Assembly (NCBI GenBank): GCA_002862985.1
Contig: PKCY01000141.1
Coordinates: forward strand, 1-49,648
DNA: 49,648 nt
Reading direction: 5' to 3'
Source of the DNA: Haliea sp.
GTDB lineage: Bacteria > Pseudomonadota > Gammaproteobacteria > Pseudomonadales > Halieaceae
Position 1 is the first letter of the stretch; every line of letters begins with the position of its first letter. Position numbers and translations under genes: made by a program. The notes under the pieces are model-generated. The model worked only from the letters and a program-made list of their open reading frames with translations, was not told where the DNA came from and searched no databases. Of the stretch, positions 21,201 to 30,217 are shown piece after piece.

Positions 21201-21477
21201 TTACCGCCTTGAAAATACCCGGTGAAGTGACTGTCTCGCCTTCTGGATACATATCCTTGAGGTGGCGATGCGCGGCCGCAGTCATGAACGGTGGCCCACA
21301 ATCCACCCCAACTGTGCAGAGCGCATCGTCCAGTCCGGTGTTACCCACGTCCATTACAATATTTACATAGACATCTTCCAGCGCCCTATCGGGAAGGTAG
21401 GCCGCAATATCATCCGCCCACGAAGAGTTCACACACGGCAGTATCCATCCCAAGGCGAATACGCAATATTTCAGCAC
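18217..21477 (-). CDS. pilY1: type IV pilus tip/biogenesis protein PilY1
   Basis: Large secreted protein, 1086 residues, that acts at the pilus tip in adhesion, mechanosensing and control of retraction in the PilC/PilY1 family. GTG 21477 has AAGGAGGG seven bases upstream. Signal peptide MLKYCVFALGWILPCVNSSWA. The C-terminal beta-propeller domain (about 540-1000) carries the Ca2+ loop DANNDGTIE (642-650) next to GDEAYVFFGLRRGGSSYYALD, the most conserved PilY1 block. A second EF-hand-like loop, DLDGDGTRD, is near the C-terminus. The N-terminal region is expected to hold a von Willebrand A fold, but its metal-site motif is DVGNT (43-47) rather than DxSxS. Nineteen bases upstream of pilE. Confidence 0.92.
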   Translation of the reverse strand: MLKYCVFALGWILPCVNSSWADDIAAYLPDRALEDVYVNIVMDVGNTGLDDALCTVGVDCGPPFMTAAAHRHLKDMYPEGETVTSPGIFKAVMAAILENPQFAGFHFSLLIANHSNNESTAMTGKRGGGAILRGYRKLKNYRAEFIATLKSIPVLLPEKTHAFQPKEIYLEWSRYLSGGEVALGTNTSGNFGLIDPVPNYDKGIIAGENYRPVFSGDVGCSRLYSILFTQGAPSSDDDLNSEIVLQMALPYPVSFEQMLVYLHARDTDLLPQWENEMFLQKTWVVTSRERPGKADVYAALAGSDSAFFVNDPVELQENLSRVLAETQAVAAVSGAASFATDVFTPDRILNNLYLPLFQPRATISWPGNLKKLKLRESKPVSGVTLAATGARYDAIVDARGLPAVELSGDYAGQLRFDALTFWTDVGTLPPGDGEYVPVDADGRNVGRGGGGQKVDGFAAYRLDTGETAQYFIGNSNFDPPSNDYAPRQLFFELGSTLLPFNADDATLDSLRPLLAPAGDLDDEALLTLVKWARGQDTKNGKITARDWLLGALVHSQPLALNYGATPGYSHLNPNIRLLFGSGEGAFHILENTDKKGGESGREVFAFYPSEVVGNIRLHYDDVTPASQMRYGVDGTPVVLRVDANNDGTIEHAAGDEAYVFFGLRRGGSSYYALDISDPESPPRILWKISPTVGGSFDELGLTFSTPIVGRVNYSGLPVDVLIFAGGYAGGWNGDYTARLAKDVGAADDAVGNAIYIVNARTGELVWKAVLGDIGVRSNVEYQHAGLVDSIPSPVAALKNPQGNIHRLYVGDSGGAVWRADIPPIIQSNENHRRDNWFLTKLADLGADENEPGGAPADDRRFFHAPDTVHTFDSAGDFDGVLIQSGNRADPNETEVANYIFYIKDRNTVSGDAAVRAQNDVDDPSGRYQFVDLSDQTTCIVSTEQANTGVGDASCADRTLPNGWKVALAEPGEKGLSRPLTDGGLVFASTFVPGTADACSLRRGRGQLHILRLANGTPVANEVRHYDLGEGIPPAAISLGDVIYVPGGGIDLHDLDGDGTRDKTNLLPSQAGKMFRTYWREPGIDPL

Positions 21478-21495
21478 TGTGAAGCCCTCCTTCGG

Positions 21496-22065
21496 TCAGG
21501 GAAACGCCGCTATCCGCACTGCGATACCCTGCACCAGATGCGCAGAGCCCAACCGGTTCTCGCCACCATCAATCCGCACATCGATTTCAAAAATCGCCGC
21601 ATCGAAACGGTCACTACTGGATACTGTGTCCTGGGATTCACGAATGGGGAATCCTTTGAATAGCAGTGGAGCCTGCCTGATAACCCGATAGTCGACGCCT
21701 ACATCTTCTGACACCATAGCGGACTCGGGTGCGGTCAATAGCCTGACATTACACTCGGAACCGTTTCCCAGTGGGGGACAGTTTGCATAGCCGACGCCTC
21801 CTGTAAGTTGGAAGTTGGTCGGTTGCAGAGAAAGTTCTTCCGCAATCGCCTGAGCCTCTAGAAATGCCTCTTCTGCGAACTGGTTATTGCCAGCCATGTA
21901 CCACTGCATGATCGCCGTCTGCATCACAGTGGTCGCTACAATTGCCAGCAGCAACACGAATACCATGGCCAGTAAAAGCACTGCACCTCGGGACATCGCC
22001 AGATCACTGCGTCTGGACGGTTTTCCCTGTCCTAAAACAAATTTAACCAACGGGTTCAACCCCAT
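21496..22065 (-). CDS. pilX: type IV minor pilin PilX
   Basis: 189 residues. A PilX N-terminal domain with the hydrophobic pilin helix RGAVLLLAMVFVLLLAIVATTV followed by MQTAIMQWYMAGN, characteristic of PilX. This family lacks the conserved +5 Glu of other pilins, and it is absent here too. The ATG at 22065 overlaps the end of pilW by 23 bases and lacks a clear ribosome site. ATG 21996 (MSRGAVLLLAM) is an alternative that would leave only a three-residue leader. Between pilW and pilY1 in the minor-pilin operon. Confidence 0.88.
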   Translation of the reverse strand: MGLNPLVKFVLGQGKPSRRSDLAMSRGAVLLLAMVFVLLLAIVATTVMQTAIMQWYMAGNNQFAEEAFLEAQAIAEELSLQPTNFQLTGGVGYANCPPLGNGSECNVRLLTAPESAMVSEDVGVDYRVIRQAPLLFKGFPIRESQDTVSSSDRFDAAIFEIDVRIDGGENRLGSAHLVQGIAVRIAAFP

Positions 22066-23053
22066 TTCGAAGCCAAATCGTTGAGCTAAAAGTGCGTCTC
22101 AGGTAAGCATCGCGCCGGGCGGGCAATAATTTTCGGCCCAGTGCATACACTTTTTCATCGCGGTATCCGGTTACAGGCAGGATGCTTCGCAACAACAGGT
22201 ACACTCTGACAGTGACAACATTCAGCATATGGGTTTTCGCGGGAGTATCCATATATTGATTGGGAATACCATCTCCATCCCTGTCTATGCCAAACTCGAA
22301 CTGCATATCTTCGACGCCCTCCACCAGGCATCGCGACGTCATTGCATCGCCAGCCAAGGTCTTCATACATAAGCTGGGAATTCCCGCGCCTTTTTGGCTC
22401 GCTTCTGAATAACGGCGAACAAAGAAAATACGCGAAACTGCTTCCCAATAGCTCAATGAACGCAGCGCTCGCGATGGATCACGCAGATCATTTGCAGACA
22501 ACTTTTTCCAGGTGGGCTCACGACCCGACATCACTTGCAGATACCAATTCTCGGTTGGGGAAACTGTAAGATTTGGTGCCGGGATACCATCGCGCAAACT
22601 TGCCTGCGCTGCGGTTCGCTTCAATGCAATCAGGTCAGTATTGGGCACGATGGACGTACCATCGAGGCAGATCAAAGCAGTATGGTGTGAAGTAACCACT
22701 GCGGGGCCACCGTCGTGGTTACTCACCAGCTCCAATGGATTAGTAGTGTCCAAAACCCAGTCGCGGTCACTGCAATCTCCACGCACAGTGCCGGGCGGAA
22801 CAGCACTCAGCAGCGGCACACCGCCACGGAATCCCGTCATCCTCAATTCCCTGGACAGTAGACGCATAGCGTAGCGGCCATTTTCCTGTATGCGCGCCAT
22901 TTGATCGTCATAATAGTGGCTACGCTTAGCCGTCAGATAGGCGCTCACCAGACCGCCACTTAGGACAATTCCCAGCAACATCGAGACCATGAGTTCGACT
23001 AGCGTCACGCCTCTTTGGGAATTGCAGTCAATCTGGTGAGCGCAGTAGTACAT
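22043..23053 (-). CDS. pilW: type IV minor pilin PilW
   Basis: 336 residues. The leader ends in G before VTLVELMVSMLLGIVLSGGLVSAYL, with Glu at +5. The following NGRYAMRLLSRELRMTGFRG is a PilW hallmark. A long C-terminal globular domain includes a Cys-containing region (MTSRCLVEGVEDMQFEFGID). Starts two bases after the pilV stop and overlaps pilX, so the three are probably translationally coupled. Confidence 0.9.
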   Translation of the reverse strand: MYYCAHQIDCNSQRGVTLVELMVSMLLGIVLSGGLVSAYLTAKRSHYYDDQMARIQENGRYAMRLLSRELRMTGFRGGVPLLSAVPPGTVRGDCSDRDWVLDTTNPLELVSNHDGGPAVVTSHHTALICLDGTSIVPNTDLIALKRTAAQASLRDGIPAPNLTVSPTENWYLQVMSGREPTWKKLSANDLRDPSRALRSLSYWEAVSRIFFVRRYSEASQKGAGIPSLCMKTLAGDAMTSRCLVEGVEDMQFEFGIDRDGDGIPNQYMDTPAKTHMLNVVTVRVYLLLRSILPVTGYRDEKVYALGRKLLPARRDAYLRRTFSSTIWLRNGVEPVG

Positions 23054-23055
23054 AG

Positions 23056-23670
23056 TTAACGTGCAGCGATGTAAGTAGTGAGCGAAAGCTGACGACGTCG
23101 CAAGCTCTTATCGTCATCGTCACAGATGGGAACAGGCTCGCGCTTTGCGGTCGCCGCACCTAACCAACTTATGGACACAGTGACGTGTCCTTGATCAGTC
23201 TTAATACAGGCACGCGGCGATATAAGCCCGCTAGCACTCGCATCAGTGTAGCGCTCCGACTCACCCAACAGGGCAGATTCCCACTGCCACAAATCAAAGA
23301 CTGCCAGCTGCTCCGCAACACAGGGCACGAGTGTGCAGTCAACCTCAGGAGCGGGTAGGCGGCGAGCCGAATCCCCGACAATAGTCATCCGATAAGCCTC
23401 CATCTGGCCAGGGTTTGCGTGCATCCGCTCCAGGATATCCCGGGCCAACTGCGTCGCCACCGAACGCCGGGCCGCTTCGTGCACCGCCTTCTTGGCGGAC
23501 AACTGCACCGATAACAGACCGGCGATGGCGGTAGAAAAGATGAGTAACGCAATCATGAACTCAAGCATGCCAACACCAGATGCGCTGCGATAAAAGTAGT
23601 GCTGCCGGGCTCGCTCGCGCGCTGACGCGGTGGGCCAATCTGTGTAAGCGTCAATCATGAGACGGGGCAT
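23056..23670 (-). CDS. pilV: type IV pilus minor pilin/modification protein PilV
   Basis: 204 residues. The prepilin cleavage site is in YRSASG/VGMLEFMIALLIFSTAIAGLL, Glu at +5, after an unusually long leader of about 32 residues. ATG 23670 has AAGGAA eight bases upstream. An ATG at 23658 would overlap the fimT/U stop as ATGA. Both give the same mature protein. Second gene of the minor-pilin operon. Confidence 0.87.
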   Translation of the reverse strand: MPRLMIDAYTDWPTASARERARQHYFYRSASGVGMLEFMIALLIFSTAIAGLLSVQLSAKKAVHEAARRSVATQLARDILERMHANPGQMEAYRMTIVGDSARRLPAPEVDCTLVPCVAEQLAVFDLWQWESALLGESERYTDASASGLISPRACIKTDQGHVTVSISWLGAATAKREPVPICDDDDKSLRRRQLSLTTYIAAR

Positions 23671-24218
23671 TCACCCCATTCCTTGACTAACCTGGCCCTG
23701 CCAACAATATTGATAACGACGCTAAGTGATTGTGCTAGCGCATGCTGCGGTGGACAAATTAACAAAGTACGGTTGCTATGGGATGAACCGTCAGGCAAAA
23801 AATTGATCAATTCAAAGGCTGCCCGAGTTCCTTTGCGATTAGTCAGCTGATAACCCTGAGGTAAACCCTCAAATACCTGAAGCACCTGATCAGAGTCAAC
23901 ATCAATGACTTTGTCCTTATCGACATTGGAAAAGACGATCCAACCCTCGGCGTAAGTGCCCGTACATACCGCCTCGCCTGTTAGTGCCATAGCGGAGGGA
24001 CAAATACTGACGGGGGAATTTCTCATCACTGCCTGGCTGCGCGCAAGATTGATGGTTCCCAACAGCCTGCTGGCTTGCTGATGAAGCTGGTTACTGTGCA
24101 GCAGTTTGCTGAACATCGGATTAGCAAACGAAAGAGTGATGACAAGGACAACCAGCACTATCAATAGCTCAACAAGGGTAAATCCTTTCAGTGTTCTACG
24201 CGGAAACATCCCAACCAC
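23655..24218 (-). CDS. fimU: GspH/FimT-family minor pilin
   Basis: 187 residues. Leader MVGMFPRRTLKG is cleaved before FTLVELLIVLVVLVITLSFANP. The FimT/GspH fold is shown by NLARSQAVMRNSPVSICPS and GWIVFSN, and it has the usual Cys pairs. It heads the operon that continues pilV-pilW-pilX-pilY1-pilE, the position of fimU in Pseudomonas. fimT is an equally valid label, as no second copy is present. GTG 24218 is supported by GGGAGG six bases upstream. Overlaps pilV by 16 bases. Confidence 0.85.
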   Translation of the reverse strand: MVGMFPRRTLKGFTLVELLIVLVVLVITLSFANPMFSKLLHSNQLHQQASRLLGTINLARSQAVMRNSPVSICPSAMALTGEAVCTGTYAEGWIVFSNVDKDKVIDVDSDQVLQVFEGLPQGYQLTNRKGTRAAFELINFLPDGSSHSNRTLLICPPQHALAQSLSVVINIVGRARLVKEWGECPVS

Positions 24219-24291
24219 AGTAATCCTCCCTTGGCAGACAAGAGCATAGGTGATGAGAATAAAGTTACCAGCGAATGACTTATTTTGAAGG

Positions 24292-24313
24292 AAAAGGGCG
24301 TCTTTGGATGCCC
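24292..24313 (-). terminator. possible ispH terminator
   Basis: The minus strand reads GGGCATC-CAAA-GACGCCC (7-bp stem with one mismatch) followed by TTTTCC, 28 bases after the ispH stop and ahead of the pilin operon on the same strand. Confidence 0.45.
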
Positions 24314-24340
24314 AAACGCAAACAAAGGTGTAACGGGGTA

Positions 24341-25297
24341 CTAGATGTTTTTTGCGGCTATATTCAATTCCCGAGGCAGCGAAAACGTAATATTCTCATG
24401 GCGACCAGAAAGCTCCACAGGAGCGTCTGCTCCAAGAGCGCACAAGCCGTCGAGCACTTCCTGCACTAATACTTCTGGCGCAGATGCGCCCGCGGTAACA
24501 CCGATCCGAGATTTTCCCTGCAGCCAGCGGGAATCGATATCCTCCGCGCCATCCAACAGATAAGCCTCCGCACCCATTCTTTCGGCCAACTCCCTCAGCC
24601 GGTTGGAATTAGAACTGTTAGGAGACCCCACGACCAGTACAAGATCACAATTGGCGGCTAGTTTCTTAACGGCATCCTGACGATTCTGTGTGGCATAACA
24701 AATATCGTCTTTCCGCGGTCCTTCAATACGGGGGAAACGTGCCCGCAACGTATCAATGACCTTGGCAGTATCATCCATTGAAAGCGTAGTCTGGGTCACG
24801 TAGGAAAGAGTTTCAGGATTTTCTACTGTGAGCAATGCGGCCTGCTCATCATCTTCAACCAAATAAATCCTACCGCCGCCGCTGAGATCGTACTGGCCCA
24901 TTGTGCCTTCGACCTCGGGGTGTCCGCGATGCCCAATCAATATACATTCCCGGCCCTGAAGGCTGTAGCTTGCCACCTCGACATGAACCTTCGTCACCAG
25001 CGGACAAGTGGCGTCGAACACTTTGAGCAAACGCTCACCAGCTTCTCTACGCACAGCTTGCGACACACCGTGCGCACTAAAAATAACAATACAATTATCA
25101 GGTACTTCATCGAGGTCATCGACAAATACTGCGCCGCGCTCACGCAGATCTTCTACCACAAACTTGTTGTGCACGACTTCGTGTCGGACATATATTGGCG
25201 CACCGAACACCTCCAGCGCGCGGTTTACAATATCGATCGCCCGATCAACTCCGGCGCAGAAACCACGCGGATTTGCCAGCTGAATTTCCACCTTCAA
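24341..25297 (-). CDS. ispH: 4-hydroxy-3-methylbut-2-enyl diphosphate reductase
   Basis: Last enzyme of the MEP isoprenoid pathway: reduces HMBPP to IPP and DMAPP with an iron-sulfur cluster. The three cluster cysteines are in [11 protein letters not shown] (C14), [12 protein letters not shown] and [14 protein letters not shown]. Also [10 protein letters not shown] and the proton-donor region [11 protein letters not shown]. 318 residues, full length. Ends the lspA-fkpB-ispH run, 76 bases after fkpB, in the same order as Pseudomonas and E. coli. Confidence 0.96.
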   Translation of the reverse strand: MKVEIQLANPRGFCAGVDRAIDIVNRALEVFGAPIYVRHEVVHNKFVVEDLRERGAVFVDDLDEVPDNCIVIFSAHGVSQAVRREAGERLLKVFDATCPLVTKVHVEVASYSLQGRECILIGHRGHPEVEGTMGQYDLSGGGRIYLVEDDEQAALLTVENPETLSYVTQTTLSMDDTAKVIDTLRARFPRIEGPRKDDICYATQNRQDAVKKLAANCDLVLVVGSPNSSNSNRLRELAERMGAEAYLLDGAEDIDSRWLQGKSRIGVTAGASAPEVLVQEVLDGLCALGADAPVELSGRHENITFSLPRELNIAAKNI

Positions 25298-25373
25298 TTT
25301 CCCTCCTCAAACACCACCACAGCAACCGAAAACAACCTCCAGCCCGAGCACCTTGCGCCCTGACAAAAAGACA

Positions 25374-25823
25374 TCAGTGCAGCTCCGCCGGTTCCACTCT
25401 GTGGATAAGGACATCAAACAAAATTGTACGTCCCGACAAGGGATGATTGAAATCCACAGTCACTTCCTTGTCGTCGAAGGCAATCACCATGCCTGGTACT
25501 TCACCACCAATGGCGTCAGCAAAGGAGAATACTACGCCGATCTCCAGGCTCAAATCTTCATCAAAATCTTCGCGCTGAAGTATTTGTAGATTATTATCAT
25601 TGGGCTGACCGAAGGCATTCTCGGGCGGCACCACAAACATTTGCCTTTCTCCCGGAGACATTCCAAACAACAGCCGTTCAAATCCGGGAAGCAGGCTACC
25701 GTCACCGATCACGAAATTGACAGAATCACCGCCAAAATTTGTGTCGACTTCCGACCCGTCCTCCAGACTGACAGAGAAGTTCAGAAAGACCCGCGTGCCT
25801 TCACTCACGGCTACCAGATTCAT
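25374..25823 (-). CDS. fkpB: FKBP-type peptidyl-prolyl isomerase, SlpA/FkpB type
   Basis: Cytoplasmic prolyl isomerase and chaperone of the SlyD/SlpA group. FKBP core at 10-70 (FLNFSVSLEDGSEVDTNF, GDGSLLPGFERLLFGMSPGE) with an insert-in-flap domain (NAFGQPNDNNLQ to GMVIAF). It lacks the His-rich tail of SlyD. 149 residues, as in E. coli FkpB. The start overlaps the lspA stop as ATGA, and lspA-fkpB-ispH is the expected gene order. Confidence 0.93.
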   Translation of the reverse strand: MNLVAVSEGTRVFLNFSVSLEDGSEVDTNFGGDSVNFVIGDGSLLPGFERLLFGMSPGERQMFVVPPENAFGQPNDNNLQILQREDFDEDLSLEIGVVFSFADAIGGEVPGMVIAFDDKEVTVDFNHPLSGRTILFDVLIHRVEPAELH

Positions 25824-26356
25824 TGATCTGTTTTCTCCTTGGCAGTCCGTGTGGCTTCATCCTCTAAAACGGCGTTGTCCCGATGGAGAAAGCTGTCCAA
25901 TAACAGGCAGACAGCGCCCACCGAAATCGCGGCATCGGCGACATTAAAAGCTGGAAAGTAACGATTCTCGTAATGGAGTGATACAAAATCCACCACATAA
26001 CCGAGCGTCACGCGATCCCATAAATTACCCAAGGCGCCGCCGAGAACAAGCCCGAGACTCAACGCAAGCAGCCACTGGCCCCGCGGCAGTAGATAGAGCC
26101 AGATAGCCAGTGCGAGACTGATGACCGCCGCCAGGACACTAAAGAAATAGCGCTGCCAGCCGCCGGCGTCAGCCAAAAAGCTGAATGCTGCGCCAGGATT
26201 ATGCTGTAAAGTCAGATTAAACCACCAAAAAACGCGTACCGGCCGTCCGTACTCAAGGCCACTACTGGCAAGCGCTTTGGTGTACTGATCCAGAAGCACC
26301 AGCAACAGTGCCAGCCCGAACCAGGGTAGAGTATGAACGACCTTACGCAAACTCAC
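25820..26356 (-). CDS. lspA: lipoprotein signal peptidase II
   Basis: Inner-membrane aspartyl protease that removes signal peptides from prolipoproteins. Four transmembrane helices, with motifs [31 protein letters not shown] and FNVADAAI. The two catalytic Asp are in VVDF and NVAD. GTG 26356 (MSLRKVVHT) follows GGGGAG closely and gives 178 residues. ATG 26368 or the track start 26398 would extend it further into ileS. Overlaps ileS by about 14 bases and fkpB by 4. Confidence 0.93.
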   Translation of the reverse strand: MSLRKVVHTLPWFGLALLLVLLDQYTKALASSGLEYGRPVRVFWWFNLTLQHNPGAAFSFLADAGGWQRYFFSVLAAVISLALAIWLYLLPRGQWLLALSLGLVLGGALGNLWDRVTLGYVVDFVSLHYENRYFPAFNVADAAISVGAVCLLLDSFLHRDNAVLEDEATRTAKEKTDQ

Positions 26357-29147
26357 GCCGCTCCCCATCGCCATCAATATTGTCGATACAGCGGCCACAT
26401 AACGTCAAATGTGCCGGGTTCTCACCGACGTCGGGCCGACGGTGCCAGCAACGTTCGCATTTCTCGTCCGGCGCAGGAATAACCAGCACCTGCAAATCTG
26501 AAAGCTCGGTCACCGCCGCATCAGCACCAGCCGCTTCCAACGGTAAGAGGGTCGCATTTGAGGTAATCAATACGAAGCGCAATTCATCTCCAAGCCTGCT
26601 CAGGCGCGCCTGCAGATCCGCCGAGCAATATAGTGTCACCACTGCATCCAGAGAACCGCGTAATACACCGGCCGAACGCTGCGCCTCCATTTCCTTGTTG
26701 ACTGCAACGCGCACTAACATCAGCTCTTCCCAGAACTCTCGACCCATCGGTTCATCGTCTGGAAGGGTCTGCAATCGGTGATACCACTGCACCAGCATGA
26801 CCGATGAGCCGCGCTCTCCGGGCAGATTTTCCCAGATTTCCTCCGCCGTAAAACTGAGAATCGGCGCGATCCAGCGCACCAGGGCTTCGGCAATATGGTA
26901 CAGCGCAGTTTGCGCAGATCGGCGGGCAAGACTATTTGCCTGCGTGGTGTACTGCCGGTCCTTAATGACATCCAGATAGAAGCCACCCAGGTCATTGGCA
27001 CAAAAGGTGTGTAGCTTCTGGTAGACCTGGTGAAAGTGGTAACCACCGTAAGCCGCGACCAGTTCCTGTTGCAATTGTGCGGCTCGATCCACGGCCCAGC
27101 GATCTAAACTCAACATATCGGCAAACTCTACCGCATCTGTCGCAGGGTCGAACCCGTCGAGATTGGACAACAAAAAACGGGCCGTATTGCGAATCCGACG
27201 ATAGGTGTCTGCAGTGCGTTTGAAGACTTCATCACTCACCGTCAACTCACCACGGTAGTCTGTCGCTGCAACCCACAAGCGCACAACATCTGCACCCAGT
27301 TCGTTCATCGCCTTTTTGGCCGGGATGATATTGCCGAGGGACTTCGACATTTTCCGACCGTCGCTATCCACGGTAAAACCGTGCGTTAGTACAGTCTTAT
27401 ACGGGGCTATGCCATCGATAGCGATACTCGTCAACAGTGAAGACTGAAACCAGCCGCGATGCTGGTCGGAACCTTCCAGGTAAATATCTGCCGGATACTG
27501 TAACTCTTCCCGCTCACGCAAGACACAAGCATGAGTTACACCGGAGTCGAACCAGACATCCAACGTATCCGTCACTTTATCGTAATCATCCGCTTCACTG
27601 CCCAATATTTCCGCCGTATCCAGCTCAGACCAGGCATCCACACCCGCTTGTTCCATTCGCTGCGCAACCTGCTCCATCAGTTGCAGCGTATTGGGATGCA
27701 ACTCGCCTGTTTCCCGGTGGATAAAAAGGGCGATGGGTACTCCCCAGGTCCGTTGCCGGGAAATACACCAGTCCGGCCTGCTGCCGAGCATGCTATCGAT
27801 GCGCGCGCGACCCCATTCCGGCAGCCATTCCACACCCTCCACCGCTCCCAGTGCCTTATCCAACAGCCCGTTCTGCTCCATACCCACAAACCACTGGGGT
27901 GTTGCGCGAAAAATAATCGGGGTCTTATGACGCCAGCAATGGGGATAGGAGTGCACATACTCCTCGCTGTGCACAAGCACTCCCCGCGCTTGCAAAAGGG
28001 CAATAACCTCTGCATTAGCCTTCAGAACATGTTGTCCGGCAAAATATTCCGTGTCGGGCAAATACACGCCATTGCCGCCAACAGGATTGTAAACCTCCAG
28101 GTTATAGCGTTGACCGACGACAAAATCATCCTGCCCATGGGCCGGGGCTGTATGCACGGCGCCGGTACCGGCCTCTGTGGTGACGTGCTCTCCAAGAATT
28201 ACCGGAACCTGTCGATCCAGAAAACAGTGTTGCAACAACAGGTTTTCCAAGGCCGCACCTTTGCAACGCCCCAGTATTTGAACTGCATCCAAACCAAAAC
28301 GCGCTGCGCAGGACTCTGCCAGTGCCTCAGCCACTACTAACGCCCTACCCTGACCTTCGATTAACACGTAGTCCAGATCCGGGTGCAAACTCACCGCCAT
28401 ATTGGCCGGCAGCGTCCAGGGAGTGGTGGTCCAGATCGGCACCGCAATTTCGCCAGCGTAACTTGCGCCGAAAACGGCGTTGACTGCGCTAGGGTCGACC
28501 GCCAAAAACGCCACGTCGATGGCGGGAGAGCATTTGTCGAGGTATTCCACCTCCGCTTCCGCCAGGGCAGAGCCACAATCCATACACCAGTGCACTGGCT
28601 TATAACCCTTGTGCAGGTGACCGTTGTCCACAATACGCGAGAGCGCTCGAACGATGTTCGCCTCGAACTTGAAGTCCATGGTCATGTAGGGATTGGACCA
28701 GTCGCCAATCACACCCATGCGCATGAAATCCGTACGCTGTGCATCTACCTGCCGCGCTGCATACTCCCGACACTTCTGTCGAAACTCAGCCGCCGTTATT
28801 TTCACACCTGGCTTGCCGACCTTCTTTTCCACGTTGAGTTCTATAGGCAAGCCGTGGCAATCCCACCCCGGCACGTAGGGTGCATCGAAGCCGTCCAGCG
28901 TTTTGGACTTCACAATGATGTCTTTCAAAATCTTATTAACTGCGTGCCCCAGATGTAAATCACCGTTAGCGTAGGGCGGGCCATCGTGCAGGATAAATTT
29001 GGGCTGCCCGGCAAACGTCTCGCGGATTTTTTCGTACAGTCCCATTGCCTGCCATTGCTTGAGACGCAGCGGTTCCCGCTGGGCCAAACTAGCTTTCATA
29101 GGAAACGCCGTTTTAGGCAGATTCAGGGTGTCTTTGTAGTCACTCAT
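26343..29147 (-). CDS. ileS: isoleucyl-tRNA synthetase
   Basis: Class I aminoacyl-tRNA synthetase, 934 residues (E. coli 938). HIGH motif as HLGH ([13 protein letters not shown]), a CP1 editing domain in the middle, KMSKS motif ([11 protein letters not shown]), an anticodon-binding domain and a C-terminal zinc finger (CERCWHRR ... CGRCI). Bacterial type 1 enzyme by the C-terminal zinc ribbon. Sits between ribF and lspA, the conserved gammaproteobacterial order. Confidence 0.98.
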   Translation of the reverse strand: MSDYKDTLNLPKTAFPMKASLAQREPLRLKQWQAMGLYEKIRETFAGQPKFILHDGPPYANGDLHLGHAVNKILKDIIVKSKTLDGFDAPYVPGWDCHGLPIELNVEKKVGKPGVKITAAEFRQKCREYAARQVDAQRTDFMRMGVIGDWSNPYMTMDFKFEANIVRALSRIVDNGHLHKGYKPVHWCMDCGSALAEAEVEYLDKCSPAIDVAFLAVDPSAVNAVFGASYAGEIAVPIWTTTPWTLPANMAVSLHPDLDYVLIEGQGRALVVAEALAESCAARFGLDAVQILGRCKGAALENLLLQHCFLDRQVPVILGEHVTTEAGTGAVHTAPAHGQDDFVVGQRYNLEVYNPVGGNGVYLPDTEYFAGQHVLKANAEVIALLQARGVLVHSEEYVHSYPHCWRHKTPIIFRATPQWFVGMEQNGLLDKALGAVEGVEWLPEWGRARIDSMLGSRPDWCISRQRTWGVPIALFIHRETGELHPNTLQLMEQVAQRMEQAGVDAWSELDTAEILGSEADDYDKVTDTLDVWFDSGVTHACVLREREELQYPADIYLEGSDQHRGWFQSSLLTSIAIDGIAPYKTVLTHGFTVDSDGRKMSKSLGNIIPAKKAMNELGADVVRLWVAATDYRGELTVSDEVFKRTADTYRRIRNTARFLLSNLDGFDPATDAVEFADMLSLDRWAVDRAAQLQQELVAAYGGYHFHQVYQKLHTFCANDLGGFYLDVIKDRQYTTQANSLARRSAQTALYHIAEALVRWIAPILSFTAEEIWENLPGERGSSVMLVQWYHRLQTLPDDEPMGREFWEELMLVRVAVNKEMEAQRSAGVLRGSLDAVVTLYCSADLQARLSRLGDELRFVLITSNATLLPLEAAGADAAVTELSDLQVLVIPAPDEKCERCWHRRPDVGENPAHLTLCGRCIDNIDGDGERREFA

Positions 29148-29165
29148 AGTGTTTTCGATCGAATC

Positions 29166-30098
29166 TTAGTCCTGGCCAAACCAGGCCCGCGTCTTCTCTA
29201 TATCCCTCGCAATGTTTTTCTGAAGTTCCGCCACTGAGCCAAACTTTTTCTCTTCCCGCAATTTATGGCGGAAGGTTACTTCAATATAACGTCCATACAA
29301 ATCAATATCCCGATCCAGAAGATGAACCTCCAGATTGGCCCTGATGCTATCGTCCACAGTCGGCCGCACACCCACATTGGCCACGCCCTTGGCCATATCC
29401 AAACCGCCGCCACTGACTTCCACTGTGTAAACCCCGGACAAGGGCGCCCTCAGGCGACGCAATTCCATATTTGCCGTAGGTGTACCAATCGCGCGCCCCA
29501 ACTGCCGACCGTAAATCACGCGGCCGGAAATACTGTAGGGACGACCCAGCAAAGCCTCCGCCGTGTTAAATTCGGCGTTTTCCAAGGCCTCTCGGATACG
29601 CGTGCTACTGACTCGCTCGCCATCCACTGCGAAAGTAGGGGTTGATACTGCTTCAAAGCCGTATTGCAGGCCCTGTTGGCGAATAAACTCAATGTCGCCC
29701 TGGCGATCTGCGCCGAAACGAAAATCGTCGCCCAATACCACATAGCGCACGCCCAGCCCGGCTACAAAAATATCATCAACGAACTGCTGCGCCGACATAC
29801 CTCGGAATTGCTCGTTAAAGCGTATCCGCAATATTCGATCTACGCCAAGCGAATCCAGCGCCCGGCACTTTTCCCAAAAACTCATGATCCGTGCCGGCGC
29901 CTTGAGTGGGGAAAAATATTCCCGTGGTAAAGGCTCAAAAACAATAATCAGAGAGGGCAGCGCCAGTTCCACCGACTTCTCCAGCAGATGACGGATTACC
30001 GCCTGGTGTCCTAGATGAACCCCATCAAAGGCACCAATTGTCGCGACACATCCGTGATGTCTGGGCCGCAGGTTGTGCAAGCCGCGAATCAATTCCAT
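29166..30098 (-). CDS. ribF: bifunctional riboflavin kinase / FAD synthetase
   Basis: Makes FMN and then FAD from riboflavin and ATP. The N-terminal FAD synthetase has the nucleotidyltransferase motif TIGAFDGVHLGHQ and SSTRIREAL. The C-terminal riboflavin kinase domain has GRQLGRAIGTPTANM and GVYTVEV. ATG 30098 (MELIRGLHNL) matches the E. coli start (MKLIRGIHNL), so the track's TTG at 30128 is not used. 310 residues. A -10 like TATACT at 30132-30137 hints at its own weak promoter after murJ. Upstream of ileS. Confidence 0.95.
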   Translation of the reverse strand: MELIRGLHNLRPRHHGCVATIGAFDGVHLGHQAVIRHLLEKSVELALPSLIIVFEPLPREYFSPLKAPARIMSFWEKCRALDSLGVDRILRIRFNEQFRGMSAQQFVDDIFVAGLGVRYVVLGDDFRFGADRQGDIEFIRQQGLQYGFEAVSTPTFAVDGERVSSTRIREALENAEFNTAEALLGRPYSISGRVIYGRQLGRAIGTPTANMELRRLRAPLSGVYTVEVSGGGLDMAKGVANVGVRPTVDDSIRANLEVHLLDRDIDLYGRYIEVTFRHKLREEKKFGSVAELQKNIARDIEKTRAWFGQD

Positions 30099-30217
30099 GC
30101 GATGGGAGAACCCGCTCTGGCCAAACAAAGAAGTATAGCGAAATTGGGACGCCTAGTGTAGCTCGCCCTCAGCCCTGAATCCCACAAGTTAATGCGCGGA
30201 CCAGTCAGCGGGCGATA

